A stretch of DNA of 64,000 nucleotides from the NCBI GenBank assembly GCA_950097015.1, contig CATNEN010000029.1, positions 124,001-188,000 of the forward strand, in the 5' to 3' direction. Shown one piece after another: positions 49,432-61,400 of this stretch. Origin of the DNA: Macrostomum hystrix. Its lineage: Eukaryota > Platyhelminthes > Macrostomidae. The notes below the pieces were generated by a model that was not told where the DNA came from, searched no databases, and saw only the letters and a program-made list of their open reading frames with translations. Within the stretch, counting starts at the first letter, position 1; each line of letters starts with the position of its first letter. Made by a program: the position numbers and the translations under genes.

Positions 49432-52400
49432 TTGCTGAAGTTCCCGATCCTTCTTTCCTAGGCGCCTTGGAGACGAATCTGTGTAATGTTTATTATTATT
49501 TTTTTCTAGCCTTGTTCCTAGCGCATTGCACTTAATCAAGCCATATTACGATTTAATCAGAGAGCTATTTTTAGTTTGCTTCTTGCGTCCTGGTAGGAGT
49601 CGGGGTATAGAGGAAGTAGACTGGGGTGACAGACTGTAAATTGCAGGAAGGTCGAGAGGAAAATGCAAATTCTTCCCGCATCGTACTCAAAATACCATCC
49701 AGAAGGTGAGCCGCAGCACTTCCTTCAGGCAGGGGCGCATTCAGGCGAGATCCACAGTATAAGTTTTCCTTATAACTACCGTGCACTATGCGTACCATCG
49801 CTTCTATTAGTAGGACTGAAAAATATGCTGCGTTGAAGAAAGATAGAAATTTTCGATTCTATCTGCGATTCTATAATTAAAAAATTCGATTGAGAGAGAG
49901 AATGATGGAAAAGTAGATGGAAGTGATATACGGAGTGACGATTCAGAGGGAAACGGAAGCTGGGGAGGAGAGAGGGAAGCTGGAGAGGATAGAGGAAGCT
50001 GGAGAAGAGAGAGGAAGCTGGAGAAGAGAGAGGAAGCTGGAGAAGAGAGAGGAAGCTGGATAGGATAGAGGGAAGCTGGAGGGGAGAGAGGAAGCTGGAG
50101 AGGGAGAAACGGAAGCTGGAGATGAGAGAGGAAAGCTGGAGGGGAGAGAGGGAAGCTGGAGAGGAGAGAGGGAAGCTGGAGAGGATAGAGGGAAGCTGGA
50201 GAGGATAGAGGGAAGCTGGAGAGGAGAGAGGGAAGCTGGAAAGGGAGAAACGGAAGCTGGAGATGAGAGAGGAAGCAGGAGATCCCCGTATAAGATCGCT
50301 GCTTCATTCATTCATTCTTCAGTCAGCAATGTCGAGGCAGTATCAAGCACTGATGGCTGGTGACTCACCCGTGCTTGACTTGGAACTCCGCTGGTTCAGC
50401 TGGGCTACATTCAAATAGCCATTGCTGGCTGATTCGAAGGATCCGACACCGGCGACACCGGCGACGCCGCTTCGAGGGCCGTCGTCCATGACGTCGGACA
50501 TCCACTTTGGGCTAGTACTGGTCTTGAGTTCCAGCTCCTAGGGGAGAATAGGAGGATAGAGTTTCGCCTATACCATGGCGGATAATATTTGCACTTTTAT
50601 GCAAAAGCAGCCGGCAGAATTGCTGGCTTGGGTCGTCAGTTTTGTTAGTAAATTTGTTTGCCAAGAAGAAAGAAAAACACTCGGAATGCATTAGCATGCC
50701 AGGCCAATGGAGAGGGAGAATTCGCCTCACTTCCTGAGCCCATCTCCCACTGCCAGTATTGATTGGCAGCAGGATTTGTTCGCAACAGAAATAAAGGCAG
50801 AAGGGAGAGTGTGGTATGGAAGAGGAAGCCTATATTGAACTGGTTCTTAATATAAACCGATTCGAGTTCGTTTTTTGCAAGAAAACTAAAAGCTGGTCAG
50901 TGAAAGCAGAAAGTCCTTTCCTTTTTTCTGTTGCCCATGGCAAACAGGTTGTTCTCGAGTTTCTTAAGAACAGTTTCTTTATATTTCGACCGAGACTTTG
51001 AGCAGTGCTCAGAAGTATCAAGATTGTGACAGAGTCAGCGATTTGCCACCGGAGGCTTGACCTCCAGTGGGCTCAAAAGCAGGCTACTCAACTGAAGAAG
51101 ACTAGACAAGCGCATTAGAGTGAGGAGACTGCTCTGGGATTTCCTGAGAGGGGAAAGGAGTCTGGGGAATAAATTCAAGGAAATTTGCATTTCTCCCAAG
51201 GCCTGGAGGAAAGCGGAGAGTGAGAGGCGAGAGACGGTTGCAGCTCATATGGTCTGTTTACCCATTCTCTCTTTTTCTCTCTCCATTTCCTTCGCACTAC
51301 CTTCGCCTTCTGCAGTATCTGGGCAGTCTTGGACTTGCTTCCTATTCTTTGACGCTCTGGGTTCTCATTTTTTTAAAGAACCGATCCCAACTGAAAGCCT
51401 CAACCATGTCGAGAGAGATCCCCACTCTTCACAAATTGTACAGCATGCATTATTCCCCCTGGGATAAAAACTGATGATTTGCGAATTTGGGGAGAATTAT
51501 TTCACCTGAAGCCCAAGATTAAGACTAGAATTGAAATTAAAATTGTAAGATCAGGCCAGGTCAGCCGGATTACACTTACACTGCGCCTAAACATGCAACT
51601 AATCAAAAACTGTTCGACCAATACCCAATGCAATCTTAGGCAGTCGCTGCAATCTCTTATCGACCGGCTATGGGACAGGCATCAGCTCTGCATAATCTAC
51701 CAGTAGACACCCTGATTAGAGTCTTGACACAGTCTCTAGATAAACTTTATAGATATTTCTATCTCTAGACACCCTATCTACCAGTAGACACCCTGATTAG
51801 AGTCTTGACACAGTCTCTAGATAAACTTTATAGATATTTCTATCTCTAGACACCCTATCTACTAGTAGACACCCTGATTAGAGTCTTGACACAGTCTCTA
51901 GATAAACTTTATAGATATTTCTATCTCTAGACACCCTATCTACCAGTAGACACCCTGATTAGAGTCTTGACACAGTCTCTAGATAAACTTTATAGATATT
52001 TCTATCTCTAGACACCCTATCTACTAGTAGACACCCTGATTAGAGTCTTGACACAGTCTCTAGATAAACTTTATAGATATTTATATCTCTAGACACCCTA
52101 TCTACTAGTAGACACCCTGATTAGAGTCCAGACATAGTCTCTAGATAAACTTTATAGATATTTCTATCTCTAGACACCCTATCTACTAGTAGACACCCTG
52201 ATTAGAGTCTTGACACAGTCTCTAGATAAACTTTATAGATATTTCTATCTCTAGACACCCTATCTACTAGTAGACACCCTGATTAGAGTCTTGACACAGT
52301 CTCTAGATAAACTTTATAGATATTTCTATCTCTAGACACCCTATCTACCAGTAGACACCCTGATTAGAGTCTTGACACAGTCTCTAGATAAACTTTATAG

Positions 52401-55400
52401 ATATTTCTATCTCTAGACACCCTATCTACTAGTAGACACCCTGATTAGAGTCTTGACACAGTCTCTAGATAAACTTTATAGATATTTCTATCTCTAGACA
52501 CCCTATCTACCAGTAGACACCCTGATTAGAGTCTTGACACAGTCTCTAGATAAACTTTATAGATATTTCTATCTCTAGACACCCTATCTACTAGTAGACA
52601 CCCTGATTAGAGTCTTGACACAGTCTCTAGATAAACTTTATAGATATTTCTATCTCTAGACACCCTATCTACTAGTAGACACCCTGATTAGAGTCTTGAC
52701 ACAGTCTCTAGATAAACTTTATAGATATTTCTATCTCTAGACACCCTATCTACCAGTAGACACCCTGATTAGAGTCTTGACACAGTCTCTAGATAAACTT
52801 TATAGATATTTCTATCTCTAGACACCCTATCTACTAGTAGACACCCTGATTAGAGTCTTGACACAGTCTCTAGATAAACTTTATAGATATTTATATCTCT
52901 AGACACCCTATCTACTAGTAGACACCCTGATTAGAGTCCAGACATAGTCTCTAGATAAACTTTATAGATATTTCTATCTCTAGACACCCTATCTACCAGT
53001 AGACACCCTGATTAGAGTCTTGACACAGTCTCTAGATAAACTTTATAGATATTTCTATCTCTAGACACCCTATCTACTAGTAGACACCCTGATTAGAGTC
53101 TTGACACAGTCTCTAGATAAACTTTATAGATATTTCTATCTCTAGACACCCTATCTACTAGTAGACACCCTGATTAGAGTCTTGACACAGTCTCTAGATA
53201 AACTTTATAGATATTTCTATCTCTAGACACCCTATCTACTAGTAGACACCCTGATTAGAGTCTTGACACAGTCTCTAGATAAACTTTATAGATATTTCTA
53301 TCTCTAGACACCCTATCTACCAGTAGACACCCTGATTAGAGTCTTGACACAGTCTCTAGATAAACTTTATAGATATTTCTATCTCTAGACACCCTATCTA
53401 CCAGTAGACACCCTGATTAGAGTCTTGACACAGTCTCTAGATAAACTTTATAGATATTTCTATCTCTAGACACCCTATCTACCAGTAGACACCCTGATTA
53501 GAGTCTTGACACAGTCTCTAGATAAACTTTATAGATATTTATATCTCTAGACACCCTATCTACTAGTAGACACCCTGATTAGAGTCCAGACATAGTCTCT
53601 AGATAAACTTTATAGATATTTATATCTCTAGACACCCTATCTACTATTAGACACCCTGATTAGAGTCTTGACACAGTCTCTAGATAAACTTTATAGATAT
53701 TTCTATCTCTAGACACCCTATCTACTAGTAGACACCCTGATTAGAGTCTTGACACAGTCTCTAGATAAACTTTATAGATATTTCTATCTCTAGACACCCT
53801 ATCTACTAGTAGACACCCTGAATAGAGTCTTGACACAGTCTCTAGATAAACTTTATAGATATTTCTATCTCTAGACACCCTATCTACTAGTAGACACCCT
53901 GATTAGAGTCTTGACACAGTCTCTAGATAAACTTTATAGATATTTCTATCTCTAGACACCCTATCTACTAGTAGACACCCTGAGTAGAGTCTTGACACAG
54001 TTTCTATAGATATTATATAGTTTTATAGATATACTTACGTCTAGATGCCCTTCACTAGACAATCTCTAGGCACCTATGTCTGGACTCTAATCAAGGTGTC
54101 TACTGGTAGATAGGGTGTCTAGAGATTTATAGTATCTCTAGATGCTCTAGACACCCGCCGATAACCTAATCTATGGTAAGGTCTATAAACGAGTTGCATA
54201 AAAAATAAAAGGGTTATAAAACAAGGATAATGTCTATTGTCATTTATCTAGTGCCCGAGTTTCTAAATTTGATTACATTTAGGTACATAGCCCGCATGTC
54301 ATCATTTCTTAAGCAATAAGCAATTTCTTAAACAAAACTGAAGCAAAGCTGAAAATTTTGACATTTTGTGTAAACAGTGGGTGATCTAAAATTTGGACCA
54401 ATGGATTCCCGAAATGAGGATGTAGGTCAGCAAAAGAAAACTAATTTTTAATCTCAATTTTCTTAATCCCTACCTGTTATTTCCTGGAATTGCAAAACAC
54501 GCGCAGAAATAGAATTAATTCACTCACCCGTTTGAGTTTCATGAACGGACGGGACAGAAAGTTAATCATAGCTGCCTGCTCAAACTACGGGAGAAACTCG
54601 CTTTTAAGTTTGAAAGTGAAGAATAAGAAGAAGAAGACGAGGAGGAGGGAGAGCTCGGATTTTCGATCGAATCCCAAGTCCAGGAGAGGACAGCGACTGA
54701 GATTGAGACCGGCTGAGGGTAGCGGCTAGACAAGATGGAAGTCTAAACCTCCTCAGAGACCATCAAGGATCTCTTAGTCGAGTCTCTCTACGATGTCGCT
54801 GGCCTCAGAAGCTTCAGACTCAACTGAGAGATAGATGAGTGAGATGCAGAATAGATCAAATACAGGAACTGAGGCTTAGATTGACGGGGGTGGAGAGAGG
54901 AGTTCAACCACGAAGTAGGCAGAACTGTCGAGTACATTGGGACAGAGAGGCGGCGAGTAGAGCGGAGAGGAGGAGCGGAGGAAGGTTGGGAAGAGACAGA
55001 CGCTGAGAGAGGAGGGCAGGCGGGCGGGCAGATGGAGGCTGTGGCGCGGACAGGCCAGGGTGGGACAGACAGACAGAGGCCGCCAAGCAGAGAAGAACCC
55101 GGGCATTGGTTGGGCGGCAACGGTTTTGGAGAATGCTTTCTGGAGAGCTTTGGGATCGCTCCTAACTGGAGGAAGAGGGAGGGGGATGTTAGGGGATAAC
55201 AGGGGATGGGGGTCATACGGAGCCTTGATTTTCTGCTCATTCGCGCGTGGCGGACGAGACGGGGAAGGCGAGGTCCGGGAACGGGACAATGCACATGGCC
55301 TCATTCTGTTTCTGCGGTTGGCATCCTGGATTCAAATATTTCTGCTAACCAATCTTTTGGTTAGCTACTAAAGCTTTTGCTGCGTAGTTAGGACAACAGG

Positions 55401-58400
55401 CCTTCAACAGCTTTCAGCAACGCCACACTGCGATTGTTGTCTATGGTAAACTTTCCGTTTATCCGCCCCGGGCGAGCGGGAAATAAATTATTTATTTCCC
55501 GGGGCAAATAAATGAAATGCTTTAAGACAGACTGCGTTGGCGGACAAACGGGGAATAGATGAGAAATATTAAACATTTATTTCGGCTCCCTAGGATGGAA
55601 GGCTCGAGGCGCAAATTTATTGACCGAGGCGAAGCCGAGTGCCTTTCCACCCTAGACAGCCGAAATAAATGGGAAATATGGTATGCATTCCCCGTTTGCC
55701 CGCGAACTTTGATTGTACTTTTATGCTCTGTGTATAAACTCTGACTCTCTCTCTCTCTCGGACTCTCTCCATAGTCTATGGTAAAAAGCAGACCTGTTTG
55801 AAGAAGAAGCGTCTGTGGTAAAAAGTGTACACTAGGCGTGTAAGGCTGGAAATGCTGTCTGAGCTATGGCTTGCTTTGAGCTACGTTCTTTTTATCCCCC
55901 CCCAGACGTCCGTGAGTTGTCTATGGTAAACGTTCCGTTTATCCGCCCCGGGCGAGCGGTAAATAAACTATTTATTTCCCGGGGCAAATAAATGAAATGC
56001 TTTAAGATATAGACTGCTTTGGCGGACAAACGGGAATACAAACAATACTAGGATTAGGTGCCAGTTCTGTCAATCTTAATCGGTTTGGAAACCAGATTAT
56101 TAAAGTGCTAAAGAAGCCATTCTAATATTCGCCAATATGCTACAGGGCAGGTCAGCAGTATACTAAATGCATAATTTACACAGTCCTCGCCACACGCAGC
56201 CGAGTCTATCTGAAAGCGGCTGAGCGGACACTTGGGAGTTTCCTGACCCGAGCAATTAGAGAAGCCCAGCCGCGGCAATAAATCATGTCCGGGGCATCAG
56301 TGAGAGAAAGAGAGACAGGGAGAGAAGGGGCCGTTTAATCATTCGCCAGAGAAGGAACGAGAGCCATGAGACGGGCGAGAGTGCCCCGGGTGACGACCCG
56401 TCAGGGGTGCTGCTGCTGCTGCTGCTGCTGCTTCTAAAAGACGTTAAAACCTAGGCCAGTCAATCCGAGTGCGAGATGGAAGTGGCCGCTTTGCGGCTTC
56501 ATTTCACTTTATTCTTCCAATTTTCCTGGGCAACCAACTAGCCACCGGTGGAAATTGAAGCGTCAATCAAATACTGCTCCCCCTTCACTTTTGCCTCGCT
56601 GACCATCAGTCATGCAGTGGGCACTGAATTCTCTGATTCAACCCAAAAACCCAATCCGAATTCTCATCTCGCTTCTTCCTCAGCACTGGCTCTAAAATCT
56701 TTGCTACATGTTGGGTCTTCAATTCGACCAGCTCTTCACTTTAATTCTCTCTGGATTTATATTTCGGTCCTTCCGACCAATCCGTCACTCTCCCTTACTC
56801 TCCCTTACTCTCCCTCACTCTCCCTTACTCTCCCTCACTCTCCCTTACTCTTCCTTACTCTCCCTCACTCTTCCTTACTCTCCGTCACGCTCCCTCACTC
56901 TCCCTCACTCTCCCTTACTCTCCCTCACTCTTCCTTACTCTCCGTCACTCTCCCTTACTCTCCCTCACTCTCCCTCACTCTTCCTTACTCTCCGTCACTC
57001 TCCCTTACTCTCCCTCACTCTTCCTTACTCCCCGTCACTCTCCGTCACTATCCGTCACTCTCTGTCACTCTCCGTCGCTTTCCGTCACTTTCCCTCACTC
57101 TCCCTTTTCAATATAAGCTCCGTTTCTTCCCAGCTCCCTGTGTTAGTTACACTCTCAACTGTATTGCCCCAGCAATTGTCATACAATCTCATTCTGTATT
57201 GAATGCGCATCTAATAACTACAAAATTTCTTAAGACAATGACTGCAGACAACTTCAATCTTTCAATGAAGCAGCTATTAGCAGGGCTATTAAAGTCTTTT
57301 CACTAATCGATTTTCATCAGGGTTGAATACAATGAGTCTGACAGCAGTTCTTATCGATTAGCCAATCCATAATAGAACTCAGTAGAAGCAGCAACAACAA
57401 CAGCAGCAGCAGCAGCAGCAGCAATAGCATCATACTTTTCCTGGAATCCAGTTTTAGTTTTTCTTCCCAATCAGAATCCCTTCCACGCAAACCTAAGAGC
57501 CATTGTTCACTGGCCTGTCAGGTCTCATGCCAACCATCAATCAATTGATTGGGCCTCACAGCATGGGGCACAGAGCTGCAACTGTGGCAACACACTGACC
57601 CTAAGCTACTGTTTTATAGTTTATAGCAGAGCTGTTTAGAATCTTCCTGGGCAAATTCAAAATCCGACCCCTCCAACTTAAGAATCCTTATCAATCTAAA
57701 AAATACTCAAACCTACTTAACCTTACTCAACAACCTACTCAACTTTACTCAACAACCTACTCAACCTTACTCAACAAAATACCTCAAATTTGACCCAGCA
57801 ACCTACCCGATATCACCCAGCAACCTACCCAACATCGCCCATCAACCTACCCGATATCACCCAGCAACCTACCCGATATCTCCCAGCAACCTACCCGATA
57901 TCTCCCAGCAATCTACCCGACCAACACAACCCACCCAATCCACACCACCCTTGCCGAGATAAAAACAGACCATTGTATCGAATACCTGAGCAGCATCGGT
58001 GGCAGAAGCCGTTGTCGAGCTGGCTGATGTCAGGCCATCCAACAAGCTGCTGGTCGCGCTGTCAGTTTCGTCCTCGCAATTGTCCAGCTGCGGGTCATTT
58101 TGATCGTCGTACAGACCAAATTTTCCCCGCGTCGGCAGAGTGTAAGTTCCCGTCTCGCTGTGCGCGTAGCCAGAACCTTCGCCAATGTTGTCGACGTCAA
58201 TTTTGTCGACGTCGCCATCATCAATGCAGTGATTGCCGTTAAAAAGTCGTTCAAATAGGAACCGTTTCTCTCCAACGGGCATCGTCGGAGGCATCGATAG
58301 CGGCGGTGGCGGAGGCGGTGGCGGTGGTGGCGGCGGTGGCGGCGGCGGCGGTGGTTGCGGGGGCGGGGCCTTGACCAGCCGGGCTGAACGCAATGGAGGA

Positions 58401-61400
58401 GGCGGCGGCGGCGGCGCTCGCCTTGAAGGCGGCTGACTTGATCGACTTGTCGAAATTGTCGGCGACACAGGTTTTTCTGCCGCCTTCGTCGCAGCCTTTT
58501 TTAGGATCGGAGCGCGGCATCGCGCAGAGGTCGATGAAGGCAGAGCGGACGCTGACGAAGGGCGAATTTGCGCTGAGGCGGTTGACGAAGATGACGACGG
58601 TATGCGCACCGTTCTCGATCCGGTGCCGGATGCGGCAGCAGTCGATTGTTGTCTTTGTCGTGGTTGCGGCTGCTTCTGCGTAAACTGTTGCCTTCTTTGC
58701 AGCAGCTGCTGCTGCAGCTGCTGTTGCTGCTGTTGCTGTTTCTGAGAGCGCCTGTGGGTGGAGACGGAATACCTAAAGCTAGTGATGATAGTACACCTCA
58801 GGGTGGAGATTATGGGACACCTGAGGCTAGAGATGCAGATGGGACACCTGAGGTTAGAGATGATAGGACACCTGAGGCTAGAGATGATAGGACACCTGAG
58901 GCTAGAGATGATAGGTCACCTGAGGCTAGAGATGATGGGACACCTGAGGCTAGAGGTGATGGGACACCTGAGACTAGAGATGGTAGGACACCAGGGTGGA
59001 GAGAACGGTTTGTCCAACCTGGGCAAAGGTGGCTGCTGCTGCTGTTGCTGCTCCGAGTGCGCGCGCTGCATTCTCTGCCGCAGCTCTTCCAGCCGCCGCT
59101 GCTTGGATTGTTCCCGCTCCTGGAAGCTGCGCCTAATCCGCGGCGGCATTAGCCGGCCGCTTAGAAAATCCGTCGCCGACTCGGTCTCTGACGAAGCAAT
59201 AGTTGTGTCAGCCGACTCATCGAATGAAATCACAAACGCCTGGGCTAGGCGCGAAGAAATCGGCGCCGAAGTCTTCTTCTGGAAGGAGTCGCCGATGCGA
59301 TCCGCGCTAGCAGAATCGTTGTCGAAGGAGATGACGAATGCTTCGGCTTGTCGAATTGTCGGCGGAGGCGGCGGCGGAGGCGGATGCGATTCCATGGGTC
59401 GTTCTGCAGCCACGGAGGCAGGCGGGCTGTCACTGTCGTTAGTCAAGCCCCACCATGCTGGCTGACCGAATAGTTCTGCGGGTTAATTCGGTTTTAGGCG
59501 AATGGTATCTGTAGAAGGTGGATTCTGGACATCCTGAGGTTGCTTCAGACGCATCAGAATGAATGTAGAACTCCTTAATATTGAAATGGCACACCTGAGG
59601 ATAGAAATGGCACACCTGAGGATAGAAATGACACACCTGAGGATAGAAATGGCACACCTGAGGATAGGAATGGCACACCTGAGGATAGAAATGACACACC
59701 TAAAGGATAGAAATGGCACACCTGAGGATAGAAATGACACACCTGAGGATAGAAATGACACACCTGAGGATAGAAATGACACACCTAAAGGATAGAAATG
59801 ACACACCTAAAGGATAGAAATGGCACACCTGAGGATAGAAATGACACACCTGAGGATAGAAATGACACACATGAGGATAGAAATGACACACCTGAGGATA
59901 GAAATGGCACACCTGAGGATAGAAATGACACACCTGAGGATAGAAATGGCACACCTGAGGATAGAAATGGCACACCTGAGGATAGAAATGACACACCTGA
60001 GGATAGAAATGACACACCTAAAGGATAGAAATGGCACACCTGAGGATAGAAATGACACACCTGAGGATAGAAATGACACACATGAGGATAGAAATGACAC
60101 ACCTGAGGATAGAAATGACACACATGAGGATAGAAATGACACACCTGAGGATAGAAATGGCACACCTGAGGATAGAAATGACACACCTGAGGATAGAAAT
60201 GGCACACCTGAGGATAGAAATGGCACACCTGAGGATAGAAATGGCACACCTGAGGATAGAGATGGCACACCTAAAGGATAGAAATGACACCTGAGGATAG
60301 ACACGGAACAATCACTTTGAGCTCAGCAACAAATCAAAGAATCAAAGAACAAATCATAGAATTTTCTAGAAAAGATGGTTACAGATGAGGATGGTGATTT
60401 AAGCTGGCAAAGCTTAGGAGAACAAAATTGGGCCGGTAATTACAGAATAAAGCAGCTAGAGCTATTAGGATAAACTCCCCATCCGCTTCATAATCTCGGC
60501 TTTCCTTTTTTCTTCACTCAATTACCCCGCCTGTGTCTCCCTTGCCCCTAAGCCAAATCCTGTCTCTAATTTGCCTGTCATTGTCGAGTCTAAGGAGGCT
60601 GAATGACAGATGCAAAGGCCTCTCTGCGAGATCTGCCCATGCAATCTGAAAAGACAAGACAAGAATAGCTAGTTCAACAACTTGTCATCAGCAGGGAAGC
60701 ATGGGATAATTATGAAGGCCAAACTCCCCCGAGCTCAGTGAGAGAGGCTTTTAATTCAGACTCTGACGGCCGTGCAGGGCGCTCTGGGAACAAATTAGAA
60801 TGATATTTGTCTCGCCATCGCTTTTGTAGCACTCTGTAGAGCACTCTGTAGAGCACTCAGTTGAGCACTCTGTAGAGCACTTGGTAAAGCACTCAATAGA
60901 GAACTTTGTGGCTCTCCTGATAAGTGTAATGCAGGTAGAAGCAACATAACAATTTGGAATCAATTATTACCTTTAATTCTTTGTCTTCCGCAGAAAACGC
61001 GCGGAACTTCACCCGCCGCTGCCTCGCCTTGTGATGCGTTCCGCTCCCGCGCCTCATTCGGTTGGTTAAAATCTGCGGTGGACACATTCGAATGTTCGTC
61101 CAGACAGGTAGCGGTGGACACATTCGACTGTTCGTCCAGACAGGTAGCGGTGGACACATTCGACTGTTTGTCCAGACAGGTAGCGGTGGACACATTCGAC
61201 TGTCCGTCCAGACAGGTAGCGGTGGACACATTCGACTGTCCGTCCAGACAGGTAGCGGTGGACACATTCGACTGTCCGTCCAGACAGGTAGCGGTGGACA
61301 CATTCGACTGTTTGTCCAGACAGGTAGCGGTGGACACCTTCGACTGTTCGTCCAGACAGGTAGCGGTGGACACCTTCGACTGTTCGTCCAGACAGGTAGC

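Noticed and set aside
54788-55304. Proline/serine-rich minus-strand exons of CEP170
   Set aside because: Two overlapping frames are equally open across a purine-rich tract; no acceptor-donor pair in phase and no family motif.
57402-57424. Disease-type CAG expansion
   Set aside because: Short and intronic; similar CAG runs occur in polyQ exons of this genome as ordinary composition.
59439-60311. Overlapping repeat proteins on both strands
   Set aside because: 21-bp intronic array within the CEP170-like gene.
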